Below are positions 1-8,332 of a stretch of 44,689 nucleotides of DNA, in pieces. The DNA lies in assembly GCA_903856295.1 (NCBI GenBank), contig CAIOBP010000065.1, positions 1 through 44,689 on the forward strand, written 5' to 3'. The notes under the pieces were generated by a model, which worked only from the letters and a program-made list of their open reading frames with translations, was not told the origin of the DNA and made no database searches. Position numbers and translations under genes: made by a program. Origin of the DNA: an uncultured Rhodospirillales bacterium (lineage in GTDB: Bacteria; Pseudomonadota; Alphaproteobacteria; Azospirillales; Azospirillaceae). Within the stretch, counting starts at the first letter, position 1. Each line of letters starts with the position of its first letter.

Positions 1-9
1 CTCTGCCCC

Positions 10-45
10 TGGACCCCGCCAAAGGCCGGCGGCCTTTGGAAACCG
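10..45 (+). repeat. Dispersed stem-loop repeat, left-end copy
   Basis: A perfect palindrome with 9-bp arms (CCAAAGGCC / GGCCTTTGG, loop ggc) lies at 19-39. Bases 1-12 (…GCCCCTGG) look like the 3' arm of the preceding stem of the same element. The 36 nt from 10 to 45 are identical, in reverse complement, to 44654-44689 at the other end of the window, and near-identical to 15544-15577. It lies just downstream of the PEBP gene stop and could also act as a terminator, although no T-run follows. Confidence 0.85.
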
Positions 46-48
46 GAG

Positions 49-621
49 CTAATATCTTCCGTAAATCGCCGTCAGTTTGGCTTCGGCCAGTCTGTGGCTG
101 TAGATCGCGGCGCCGACCATCGCCGCCGTGGCGCCGCTCTTGACCGGCAGAGCGTCGATGTCCAGGGCGAAGATGGTAAAGATGTAGTGGTGGGGACGGT
201 TGCCCCGGGGCGGACAGGGGCCACCATAGCCGGCGGTGCCGAAGTCGGTCCGTCCTTGCACCGCTCCCGTCGGCAGCAGCGATCGCGCCGGGTCGCCCGC
301 ACCGCGCGCCAAGCGGTCGGCCGAGGCCGGAATATTGTAGAGCACCCAGTGCCACCAGCCGCTGCCCGTGAGGGCATCGGGATCATAGACCGTGAGAGCG
401 TAGCTTTTGGTCGTCGCCGGCGCTCCCCGCCATTGCAGGGCCGGCGACAGGTTGCCGCCGCCACAGCCCCCCCCGGAATTATTGATGAAGGTCTCGGGAA
501 TGCTTCTCTGCTCGGCGATGTCCGGGCTGGAAAGCGCGAGTTCACCGGCCAGCACCGGACTCATGGCCATCAGCATCATCAGCGCAGCCACGCTCCCGAG
601 ACGAATACTTGTCCTGCCCAT
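49..621 (-). CDS. Exported PEBP (YbhB/YbcL, Raf kinase inhibitor-like) protein
   Basis: 190 residues of the bacterial phosphatidylethanolamine-binding-protein family. The family signature is visible: a ligand-pocket segment YDPDAL…GWWHWVLYNIP near residues 87-108 and a later GPCPPRG…HHYIFTIFALD segment. The first ~25 residues (GRTSIRLGSVAALMMLMAMS then PVLAG) form a clear Sec signal peptide, so the product should be periplasmic. ATG 621 is chosen over the longer frame opening at 759 because it begins the signal peptide and has AGAGGAAG about 5 nt upstream. It starts 31 nt after the stop of the DivL-like gene on the same strand, so the two may be cotranscribed. The biochemical role of bacterial PEBPs is poorly defined, and no partner is visible here. 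Confidence 0.9.
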   Translation of the reverse strand: MGRTSIRLGSVAALMMLMAMSPVLAGELALSSPDIAEQRSIPETFINNSGGGCGGGNLSPALQWRGAPATTKSYALTVYDPDALTGSGWWHWVLYNIPASADRLARGAGDPARSLLPTGAVQGRTDFGTAGYGGPCPPRGNRPHHYIFTIFALDIDALPVKSGATAAMVGAAIYSHRLAEAKLTAIYGRY

Positions 622-652
622 ATCACTTCCTCTCCGCTGTCGCTGCCCCACC

Positions 653-3088
653 CTACGAAACCTCGTCGGCCCCGGCCGTGTCGGGCCGGGGGTCCGCGGG
701 CAGCGAGCAGTGAATGCTCGTCCCCCGGCCGGCCAGATTTTCGACTCCGATCTCGCCACCGTGCAGTTCGATGTAACTCTTCACCAGGGTCAAGCCAAGG
801 CCGGAATCTTCCTCGCTGGTGCGCGAGCCGAAGGGACGCGGCGGCTCGAAGCGCTCCAGCGGCGACACCTCGACGGCGCCGCCGCTCACGGCCAGGGCGT
901 CGCGCACGGTCAACACCACGCGTTCATGGCGCCGCCGCGCCGCCAGGGTGATGGTGCCGCCGGCCGGACTCGAGCGGACGGCGTTGCTGATCAGGGTGAA
1001 CAGCGCCTGCTTCAGGCGCTTTTCGTCGGCGTTGATCTCCCCGATGCCCTCGGAACAATCGAGTTCCAGCCGCATGCCCTTCTTGGCCGTCCACTCCTGG
1101 GCCAGAGCGACGACGCCGGAGAGCAGGGTGGCCACCGCCACCGGCCGGCGCTCCAGCACCATGTAGCCGGCCTCGATGGTGGCCAGATCCAGAATGTCGT
1201 TGATCATCGCCAGCAGCGAGGCGCCCGAACTCTGGACCGAGCGCGCATATTCGAGCTGCCGCGAGTTGAGCGGACCGAAATACTGATTCGAGAGAATTTC
1301 GGCAAAGCCCATGATCGAATTGAGCGGCGTGCGCAGATGATACGAGACGTTGGCCAGGAACTCGGTCTTGAGCCGGTCGGCCTCGGCCAGCGCGGCGTTG
1401 CGGGCGCGCAGGGCCTGCTCGACCCGCACACTGTCGCTGACGTCGAGATAGGTGGTGAGCACGGCGCCATCGGGCAGCGGCACATAGGCGAAGTCGAGAA
1501 CCGAGCCGTCGGTGCGCTCCAGACGGCCGTTGCGGGCGGTGCGCTCAAGAATGGCGGCGACCATCTGCTCCTTGAGGTCGGCCCAGTCGTCGCCCCGGTC
1601 CATCAGGCCGCGTTTCTGCTCCAGCACCGCCGTGATATGGGGCTCGCCGGCCAGCGACTCGGGGTTCAATCCCCACATCGAGACATAGGCCGGATTGGAG
1701 AGCTTGAGCCGGCCGTCGCCGCCGAACACCGCCACGCCTTCGGCGAGGTTGTCGAGGGTTTCCGCCTGCACCGCCATCAGGATGTTGTAGGACGACTCGA
1801 GGGCCAGCGAGTTGGTGACGTCCTCCAGCACGAACATCAGCCCGCCGAAGGAGTGGGGCACGATCAGCACCCGCACCGTGGTGCCGTCGGGCAGGTGCAT
1901 CAAATCTTCGCGCGGCTCGATGAGATCGACGAAAAGCGCGAGGTATTCCTTCTTGTATTGGGGAAAGTCGGCGTATTCGGGCAACCGGCGGCGGTTGCGC
2001 AGCTCCTCCATAACCTCCGAGAAGCTGGGCAGGGTGGCAAGCCAGCTTTCATCCAGCCCCCACAGCCGGACATAGGCGTGATTATAGAATTTCAAACGCC
2101 GGTCGGCACCGTAAATGGCGATCGCCGAACCGAGTTGCTCCAGCACCGCCGCGTGGGCCGAAACGTGACGGGCAAGGTCGGCGCGCAGCGCCTCCTCTTT
2201 GGTGCGGTCCCAGGAAAAGCCCAGCAACGCCGGCCACTCTCCCGGCGCGACGCGATCCGGGGCCGACAGCGGCACCTCGGTGACTTCGATCATGTGGCGG
2301 TCGCAGCCGATCACCACCCGGCGAATCTCGGTCTGGGGCGCGCCGCCGTCGCAGGCCCGCTGCGCCAGCGCTTTGCCGCTTCCCAGTTCGGTGCCGGCGC
2401 GCAGCACCGTCTCGACATCGCCATCGAGGGCGGCGGCGTAGGCCCGGTTGCACCAGGACAGCGCCAGATCGCTCCGGCGCAACCAGACCGGCACCGGCAG
2501 CGCATCGAGCACCGTCTGCAAGAGATCGCGCTGCCTGGAGGCGCTGCCCAGCGCGGCCAGAACCGCGGCGCCGCGCGAGCGCTCATCGGCCAGCACCGCC
2601 GCATCCTCCAGCCACAGCACATCCAACCCGCCATGGCGGCGTCCGCTCACCACCAGTTGCCGGCCGGAAGCCGCCGCCTCGAGACGAAAGCCGGTGCCGT
2701 CGCGGCGCAGACGCTCAAGGGCGGCGCGAATACCGCTTTCCGGCGCCGCCATGAACGCCTCGGCCAACGCCTCGAAGCCGCCGACGCGCGTCACTCCGAG
2801 CATCGGCGGAAAGTCGGCGGCGACCATCAGCGGCTCCGCTCCCTCCGCCCCGATCGTCCAGGCGCAGGCGGGCGATGGCGCCGTGGCCAGCAGGGCCGCC
2901 AGACGCGCCTCAAGCTCGCGCCGGGCCGCCCTTTCCCGTCCGAGACGCCGCGACAGCCACCACACCGGTCCTGCCGCCAGGAGTGCCGCCAGGGCCAGGA
3001 AAATCGTCAGAACCAATAATGGCACAGGCTTTTCATCTCCCACGGTTGCCATCGGAACGACGGCAGCCATCTCCTTATCCACCAACAC
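653..3088 (-). CDS. divL: DivL-like PAS/histidine-kinase-fold protein with Tyr in the H-box
   Basis: 811 residues: one N-terminal membrane helix (about 20-45), PAS-like segments (about 190-300, 310-425, 435-555), a DHp helix pair (about 570-650) and a C-terminal ATPase-fold domain. Where sensor kinases read NVSHELRTPLN this protein reads NVSYHLRTPLN, so the phospho-acceptor position is Tyr583 followed by His584. Caulobacter DivL is known for exactly such a Tyr and acts as a non-catalytic regulator of CckA and CtrA. The N-box (LISNAV) and G2 box (SGLGLTLVKSY) are recognisable, but the G1 DxGxG motif is not (VRDALAVSGG). Length is close to Caulobacter DivL (about 770). Start uncertain: GTG 3088 or ATG 3070; AAGGAG abuts ATG 3070 with no spacer. 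It is divergent from nadA. The DivL call rests on motif and architecture, not alignment. Confidence 0.75.
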   Translation of the reverse strand: MLVDKEMAAVVPMATVGDEKPVPLLVLTIFLALAALLAAGPVWWLSRRLGRERAARRELEARLAALLATAPSPACAWTIGAEGAEPLMVAADFPPMLGVTRVGGFEALAEAFMAAPESGIRAALERLRRDGTGFRLEAAASGRQLVVSGRRHGGLDVLWLEDAAVLADERSRGAAVLAALGSASRQRDLLQTVLDALPVPVWLRRSDLALSWCNRAYAAALDGDVETVLRAGTELGSGKALAQRACDGGAPQTEIRRVVIGCDRHMIEVTEVPLSAPDRVAPGEWPALLGFSWDRTKEEALRADLARHVSAHAAVLEQLGSAIAIYGADRRLKFYNHAYVRLWGLDESWLATLPSFSEVMEELRNRRRLPEYADFPQYKKEYLALFVDLIEPREDLMHLPDGTTVRVLIVPHSFGGLMFVLEDVTNSLALESSYNILMAVQAETLDNLAEGVAVFGGDGRLKLSNPAYVSMWGLNPESLAGEPHITAVLEQKRGLMDRGDDWADLKEQMVAAILERTARNGRLERTDGSVLDFAYVPLPDGAVLTTYLDVSDSVRVEQALRARNAALAEADRLKTEFLANVSYHLRTPLNSIMGFAEILSNQYFGPLNSRQLEYARSVQSSGASLLAMINDILDLATIEAGYMVLERRPVAVATLLSGVVALAQEWTAKKGMRLELDCSEGIGEINADEKRLKQALFTLISNAVRSSPAGGTITLAARRRHERVVLTVRDALAVSGGAVEVSPLERFEPPRPFGSRTSEEDSGLGLTLVKSYIELHGGEIGVENLAGRGTSIHCSLPADPRPDTAGADEVS

Positions 3089-3306
3089 ACGCCACCGGGC
3101 AACCCGGTCGAAAATTCATCATCCGGCGCGGCGGCAGGCTGTTTTTGCGCCAATGTCAAAACCATGTTGACTTTAGGTCGGCGTTCGTCGTTTTGGTTTA
3201 CGCCACGGACGAACCACGATAGTAAGCCAGCGGCGTTTCGGCGCCGCCCCCTCGTTGTCCATAACCTTCGGGACGCCACTGACCGTCCCCCTACTTGGCC
3301 CGCGCC

Positions 3307-4323
3307 ATGACAGTATGCTTTACCTCCGTTGAACCGGAACCGACGCCCGAAGTTCTTCTGGCCACCCAGCACCTCTATGAGCGGGTGAAGCGGGTGATTC
3401 CGCCCATGGAGTGGCAGTTTCACGCGCCGCTGATCCAGGAGATCAACCAGCTCAAGCGCGAGCGGGATGCGGTGGTGCTGGCCCACAACTACATGACGCC
3501 GGAGATATTCCATTGCGTCTCCGACATCGTCGGGGACTCGCTGGCTCTGGCCCGCAAGGCCGCGACCACCGACGCCAAGGTGATCGTGCTGGCCGGCGTC
3601 CACTTCATGGCCGAGACCGCCAAGCTGCTGAATCCGGACAAGATCGTGCTGATTCCCGATCTGGAGGCCGGCTGCTCGCTGGCCGCCTCGATCACCGGCG
3701 CCGACGTCCGGGCGCTGCGCCAGAAATATCCCGGCGTGCCGGTGGTCGCCTATGTCAACACCTCGGCCGAGGTCAAGGCCGAGACCGACATTTGCTGCAC
3801 CTCGGGCAATGCCGTCGAGGTTGTCGAGTCGCTGGGAGTCGAGCGGGTGATCTTTCTGCCCGACCAGTATCTGGCCGCCTATGTCCGCTCCCAGACCAAG
3901 GTCGAGATCATCCCCTGGGCCGGTCAGTGCGAGGTTCACGAGCGCTTCACCGCCGCCGAGATCAAGGATTACGTCAGCCGCCACGCGGATCTGGTGGTGC
4001 TCGCCCACCCCGAGTGCCCGCCCGATGTGCTCGCCGTGGCCGATTTCGTCGGTTCGACCGCGCGCATGGTCGATTACGTCCACCAGCGCCAGCCGAAAAA
4101 GGTGCTGATGGTCACCGAGTGCTCGATGAGTGACAATGTGGCGGTGGAATGCCCGAACGTCGAGTTCGTGCGCCCCTGCAACCTGTGTCCGCACATGAAG
4201 CGCATCACCCTGGCGAAAATCCGCGACTCGCTGCGCACCTTGTCTCCGGCGGTCGAGATCGACCCCGCGATCGCCGAACCCGCGCGCCGGGCGGTCGAGC
4301 GGATGATCGCGGTCGGCAAGTAG
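3307..4323 (+). CDS. nadA: Quinolinate synthase A
   Basis: 338 residues from ATG 3307 (a TTG at 3295 would add four). NadA condenses iminoaspartate from NadB with dihydroxyacetone phosphate to give quinolinate, using a [4Fe-4S] cluster. The three cluster cysteines are visible in the usual contexts: C123 (EAGCSLA), C208 (AGQCEVH) and C294 (NLCPHMKR). Other family blocks are [23 protein letters not shown] and [10 protein letters not shown]. The length matches the long, three-Cys NadA type. It is the first gene of nadABC: nadB begins on the base after its stop. It is divergent from the DivL-like gene across about 220 nt in which I see no convincing promoter match. No clear Shine-Dalgarno sequence precedes either start. 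Confidence 0.96.
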   Translation: MTVCFTSVEPEPTPEVLLATQHLYERVKRVIPPMEWQFHAPLIQEINQLKRERDAVVLAHNYMTPEIFHCVSDIVGDSLALARKAATTDAKVIVLAGVHFMAETAKLLNPDKIVLIPDLEAGCSLAASITGADVRALRQKYPGVPVVAYVNTSAEVKAETDICCTSGNAVEVVESLGVERVIFLPDQYLAAYVRSQTKVEIIPWAGQCEVHERFTAAEIKDYVSRHADLVVLAHPECPPDVLAVADFVGSTARMVDYVHQRQPKKVLMVTECSMSDNVAVECPNVEFVRPCNLCPHMKRITLAKIRDSLRTLSPAVEIDPAIAEPARRAVERMIAVGK

Positions 4324-5949
4324 ATGACCCTGGTCAGTGATGCGGAAATCGTCGTGGTCGGGTCCGGGTTGGCCGGACTGCTGACCGCCCTCAGGCTGGC
4401 GCCACTGCCGGTGACGCTGCTGACCAAGACGCCGTTTCTGGCCGGCGGGTCCAGCGATCTCGCCCAGGGCGGCATCGCCGCCGCCGTCGCCATCGACGAC
4501 TCGCCCGCCGACCATGCCGAGGATACTCTGGCGGCCGGCGCCGGTCTGTGCGACGAGGCGATGGTCCGGTTGCTGGCGGAAGACGGCGCTCGCGAGACCA
4601 GGGCGCTGATCGGCGAGGGGCTGCCGTTCGATCTCGACGATGAGGGGGTGCCCCTGCTCGGCCGCGAGGGCGCCCACCGCCGTCACCGCATTCTCCATGC
4701 CGGCGGCGACGCCACCGGCCACACCCTGGTTCAGACGCTGGTCGCCCGGGTGCGCGCCTGCCCCTCGATCCGGGTCATCGAGGAAGCCTTCGCCCTCGAC
4801 CTGATTTTGGCGGACGGACGGGTCACCGGGTTGCTCGCCACCCAGCCCAGGCTGGGCAAAGTGCTCTACCGCTGTCCGCGCGTGGTGCTGGCCACCGGCG
4901 GCATTGGCGGATTGTATCTGCGCACCACCAACCCGCCGGTAGCCACCGGCGACGGTCTGGCCATCGCGGCACGAGCCGGCGCCCGGCTCGGCGATCTGGA
5001 GTTCATGCAATTCCACCCGACCGCGCTGGCGGTGGGCGAAGCCCGGACAGCCGAGGACGAAACCCCGAAGCCTATGCCGCTGATGACCGAGGCCCTGCGC
5101 GGCGAGGGGGCGGTTCTGCTCGACGAGAGCGGGCACCGCTTCATGACCGACGAGCATCCGCTGGCCGAACTCGCCCCGCGGGATATTCTGGCCCGGACGG
5201 TGTGGCGGCGGCTCCAGGCGGGAAGGAGCGTCCGTCTCGATCTGCGCCCGGCTCTGGCGAAGGCCGGCAGCGCCCGTTTTCCCACCGTGCTCGCCTTCTG
5301 CAAGGAGGCGGGATACGACGCCACCACCACCCCGGTGCCGATCGCCCCGGCCGCGCATTATCACATGGGCGGGGTGGTCACCGACGCCGACGGCCGCACG
5401 ACGGTGCCCGGCCTGTGGGCCTGCGGCGAGATCGCTTGCACCGGCGTTCATGGCGCCAACCGGCTGGCCAGCAATTCGCTGCTGGAGGCCATCGTTTTCG
5501 CCCGCCGCATTGCCGGCGACATTGCCCGCGACCACGCCCCGGCGGCAGGCGGAACAGTGCCGCCGTCGCGTGCCGCCGCTCACGCCGCGCACCCCGACTC
5601 GGGAACGGCGCCCGAGCACCGGGCCATCGCCCACGAACTGCGCCAGATCATGTACGATCATGTCGGGCTGATGCGCGATGGCGCCGGGTTGGCCCGCGCC
5701 GCCGGCCGGATCGACGCCCTCACCCGCCGCCTTCAGGCGCTGCGTCCGCCTGAAGACGCCGGCCATGACGAACTGCTGCGCTGGGGCGAGACGCGCAACC
5801 TGCTGCTCGCCGGCCGGCTGGTCACCGAGGCGGCGCTGCGCCGCCGCGAGAGCCGGGGCGCCCATTACCGCGCCGACTTCCCGACGCCGTCGGAACCGCC
5901 CCTGCCCCGGCAGTTCCTGACCATCGCCGATCTGCCCGCCCTGTCCTGA
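4324..5949 (+). CDS. nadB: L-aspartate oxidase
   Basis: 541-residue FAD enzyme that oxidises L-aspartate to iminoaspartate, the substrate passed to NadA. The N-terminal dinucleotide fold shows VVGSGLAGLLTAL (10-22). Family blocks follow: SSDLAQGGIAAA, HRILHAGGDATGHTL, EFMQFHPTAL, AAHYHMGGVVTD and the C-terminal FAD loop WACGEIACTGVHGANRLASN. The C-terminal ~100 residues form the helical domain of the fumarate reductase/succinate dehydrogenase flavoprotein superfamily. The conserved helix loops and the position between nadA and nadC separate NadB from SdhA/FrdA. ATG 4324 directly abuts the nadA TAG (zero gap), so translation is probably coupled. Confidence 0.97.
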   Translation: MTLVSDAEIVVVGSGLAGLLTALRLAPLPVTLLTKTPFLAGGSSDLAQGGIAAAVAIDDSPADHAEDTLAAGAGLCDEAMVRLLAEDGARETRALIGEGLPFDLDDEGVPLLGREGAHRRHRILHAGGDATGHTLVQTLVARVRACPSIRVIEEAFALDLILADGRVTGLLATQPRLGKVLYRCPRVVLATGGIGGLYLRTTNPPVATGDGLAIAARAGARLGDLEFMQFHPTALAVGEARTAEDETPKPMPLMTEALRGEGAVLLDESGHRFMTDEHPLAELAPRDILARTVWRRLQAGRSVRLDLRPALAKAGSARFPTVLAFCKEAGYDATTTPVPIAPAAHYHMGGVVTDADGRTTVPGLWACGEIACTGVHGANRLASNSLLEAIVFARRIAGDIARDHAPAAGGTVPPSRAAAHAAHPDSGTAPEHRAIAHELRQIMYDHVGLMRDGAGLARAAGRIDALTRRLQALRPPEDAGHDELLRWGETRNLLLAGRLVTEAALRRRESRGAHYRADFPTPSEPPLPRQFLTIADLPALS

Positions 5950-5972
5950 CTCCCGCTCGCCGAGACACGCCC

Positions 5973-6845
5973 ATGCCTGCTTCGATCCAGGTTCCGGTAT
6001 CACCGCTCTATCCGCTGGTTTACGAGCCGCTGATGCGCCGCGCCCTTGAGGAAGATCTGGGCCGGGCCGGCGATCTCACCACCGATGCCGTGGTGCCGCC
6101 CGACGCCCTCGCCCGCGCCCGGCTGGTCGCCCGCGGTCCCGGCCGGATCGCCGGGCTGACGGTGGCGCTCTCGGCCTTCACCCTGCTCGACCCCGCCTTG
6201 CGCATCTCGAATGTCCACCGGGACGGCGAGAGCGTCGCCGCCGGCACCTCGCTGGCGGTGATCGACGGTCCGGCGCGGCCGATTCTGACCGGGGAGCGCA
6301 CCGCCCTCAACATCCTCGGCCGGATGTGCGGCATCGCCACCGCCACCGCCGCCATCGTCGCGCGGCTGGAGGGCCTGCCCACCGAAATCGTCTGCACCCG
6401 CAAGACCACCCCCGGCCTGCGCGCCCTGGAGAAATACGCTGTGCGGCTCGGCGGCGGCGGCAATCACCGCTTCGGTCTCGACGACGCGGTGCTGATCAAG
6501 GACAATCATCTGGTGGTCGCCGGGGGCATCCGTCCGGCGGTGGAGCGCGCCCGCGCCCATGTCGGCCACATGGTCAAGATCGAGGTCGAGGTCGACACCC
6601 TGGCCCAGCTGAGCGAACTGCTCGAGCTGAAGGTCGATGCGGTGCTGCTCGACAACATGCCGCCCGCGACCCTGCGCGAGGCGGTGGCCATGATCGGCGG
6701 CCGCATGATCACCGAGGCCTCGGGCGGCATCACGCCGGAAAGCGTGCGCGAGGTCGCCGAAAGCGGCGTCGACATGATCTCGCTTGGCTGGCTGACCCAT
6801 ACTGTGAAAAACTTCGACGTCGCACTGGATTTCGTGGCGATGTGA
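5973..6845 (+). CDS. nadC: Nicotinate-nucleotide pyrophosphorylase (carboxylating)
   Basis: 290 residues. NadC (quinolinate phosphoribosyltransferase) converts quinolinate and PRPP to nicotinate mononucleotide, closing the de novo branch encoded by the two preceding genes. Characteristic blocks are EDLGRAGDLTT near the N-terminus, CTRKTTPGLRALEKYAVRLGGG with the substrate-binding Arg/Lys, HRFGLDDAVLIKDNHL, and the C-terminal barrel strands EVEVDTLAQ, VDAVLLDNM and EASGGI. ATG 5973 follows nadB by 23 nt. Its TGA overlaps the ATG of the next gene by one base (TGATG), which ties a membrane protein of unknown role to the nad operon. Confidence 0.97.
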   Translation: MPASIQVPVSPLYPLVYEPLMRRALEEDLGRAGDLTTDAVVPPDALARARLVARGPGRIAGLTVALSAFTLLDPALRISNVHRDGESVAAGTSLAVIDGPARPILTGERTALNILGRMCGIATATAAIVARLEGLPTEIVCTRKTTPGLRALEKYAVRLGGGGNHRFGLDDAVLIKDNHLVVAGGIRPAVERARAHVGHMVKIEVEVDTLAQLSELLELKVDAVLLDNMPPATLREAVAMIGGRMITEASGGITPESVREVAESGVDMISLGWLTHTVKNFDVALDFVAM

Positions 6846-8332
6846 TGCCCGAGGGCGTGATGTCGGACAGCGTGATGTCGGATAGTGGTGAAACGGCTTC
6901 GGCCCGGCTGAAAGCGATTGCCCCCACGGCGGCCGCGATTTTCGGGGCCGCCCTGGTGCTGGCGCTGCCGGCGCTGTGGAACGGCTTTCCCCTGCTCTAC
7001 TGGGACAGCGCCGACTACATCGCCATGCCCTTCACCCTGAGCATGCCGCCGTTCCGCACCGCGACCTACGTCACGGTCACTCTCTTCGGCAAGCTCAGCG
7101 GCACCCTGTGGACCGTGGTGACCCTCCAATGCCTGCTCGCCGCCTGGGTGCTGCGCGAGGTGGTGGACGCCTTCGCTCCCGGCAGAACGCCGGTCGTCCT
7201 GCCCGCTCTGGCCGCTGTGCTGACCCTGCTGACCGCCCTGCCCTGGTTCACCGGCCAGATCATGCCCGACGCCTTCACCGGCATCCTGGTGCTCGGGCTC
7301 GGCGTGCTGGCTTTCGGCCCCCGGCAACCGGGCGCGGCCCGGCGCGCGGCGCTGGTCGGCGCGCTCACGGTGGCCACCGCCGTTCACACCTCCCACATCG
7401 CGCTCGGCCTGATGCTGCTGGCCGTGTTCCTGGCGCTGCGGGGCGCGGCCCGGCTCTGGGGCGATCGCGTCTGGCTCGGCGCGCGGGTGGCGCTGCCGGC
7501 GCTGGTGGTGATGCTGGGCACGCTGACGGCCACCGCCGCCAACTGGTGGGTCACCGGCCATCCCTTCATCAGCCAGCCCACCGGCAACCTGATGCTGGCC
7601 CGGCTGGTTCAGGACGGCATCGCCAAGAAATATCTCGACGCGATCTGCCCGGCGGGCGCGACCTTCCGGCTCTGCCCCTATCGGGATCATCTGCCCGACT
7701 CGGCCAACGCCTTCCTCTGGCTGCCCGGCCCGTTTTACGAGATCGGCGGCTGGATTCCCGAGGTTCAGGCCGAGTCGACCCGGATCGTCGCCGACTCGGT
7801 GCTGAAATTCCCCTGGGAGCATCTGCGCAACGCCGCGCTGCTGACGCTGGCCCAGCTGTTCGAGGTCAATACCGGAGACGGTGTGATCAGGCTCGACACC
7901 ATCTATCTCAACGAATCGGTCGACAAGAATCCGTTCATCCCGAAGATTCTCCGCGCCGATTATCCCGACTCGCTGCCGGCCTACTGGCGGAGCCGGCAGC
8001 GCACCGGCATCGATTTCGCCGGCCTCAACCGCTTTCAGGCGCCGCTGGCGCTGGCCGGCTATGCCGGCGTGATCGGCCTGCTGGTCTGGGCGGTCCGCCG
8101 GCGCGAGCGGCTGAGCGCCGGGTTGGCGCTGGTCGCGGTGCTGGCGATTCTCGGCAACGCCTTCGTCTGCGGCGCGCTGTCCAACCCCAATCACCGCTAT
8201 CAGGCCCGCATCGCCTGGATTTGTCTGGTGGTCACCGGCCTGGGCGCGGCGCGGCTCTGGCGGGCAACCGGTCAGGGCTCTTCCGGAGACCCGGCCCGCG
8301 TTCGTGAAGCCGGCTCCTCGCCCCAGCCATAG
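6845..8332 (+). CDS. Polytopic membrane protein, possible glycosyltransferase-like
   Basis: 495 residues, predominantly hydrophobic, with roughly ten membrane helices by eye. After a short polar N-terminus, a first helix (AAAIFGAALVLALPALW) is followed by an extracytoplasmic loop with LLYWDSADYIAMPF. An acidic residue just after the first helix is typical of GT-C glycosyltransferases (PMT/ArnT/GtrS types), but I cannot identify a specific family. A large non-membrane loop (about 255-350) precedes the last helices. ATG 6845 overlaps the nadC stop by one base; ATGs a few codons on are alternatives. Its last 61 nt overlap the 3' end of the convergent GtrB/DPM1-like glycosyltransferase. A shared role in transferring lipid-linked sugar is inference only. 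Confidence 0.7.
   Translation: MPEGVMSDSVMSDSGETASARLKAIAPTAAAIFGAALVLALPALWNGFPLLYWDSADYIAMPFTLSMPPFRTATYVTVTLFGKLSGTLWTVVTLQCLLAAWVLREVVDAFAPGRTPVVLPALAAVLTLLTALPWFTGQIMPDAFTGILVLGLGVLAFGPRQPGAARRAALVGALTVATAVHTSHIALGLMLLAVFLALRGAARLWGDRVWLGARVALPALVVMLGTLTATAANWWVTGHPFISQPTGNLMLARLVQDGIAKKYLDAICPAGATFRLCPYRDHLPDSANAFLWLPGPFYEIGGWIPEVQAESTRIVADSVLKFPWEHLRNAALLTLAQLFEVNTGDGVIRLDTIYLNESVDKNPFIPKILRADYPDSLPAYWRSRQRTGIDFAGLNRFQAPLALAGYAGVIGLLVWAVRRRERLSAGLALVAVLAILGNAFVCGALSNPNHRYQARIAWICLVVTGLGAARLWRATGQGSSGDPARVREAGSSPQP

Noticed and set aside
407-3019. Very long open frame on the plus strand opposite the DivL-like gene
   Set aside because: It is antisense to a gene with clear PAS and kinase-fold motifs, has Arg/Gly/His/Gln-rich composition and no recognisable domain; typical of high-GC shadow frames.
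3160-3200. TTGACT in the nadA / DivL-like intergenic region as a sigma-70 -35 box
   Set aside because: No acceptable -10 hexamer at 16-18 nt.
3007-6003. 998-codon open frame on the minus strand opposite nadA-nadB
   Set aside because: It mirrors nadA and nadB, whose motifs are unmistakable; the translation is low-complexity (GQ/DG/RH-rich) with no domain.
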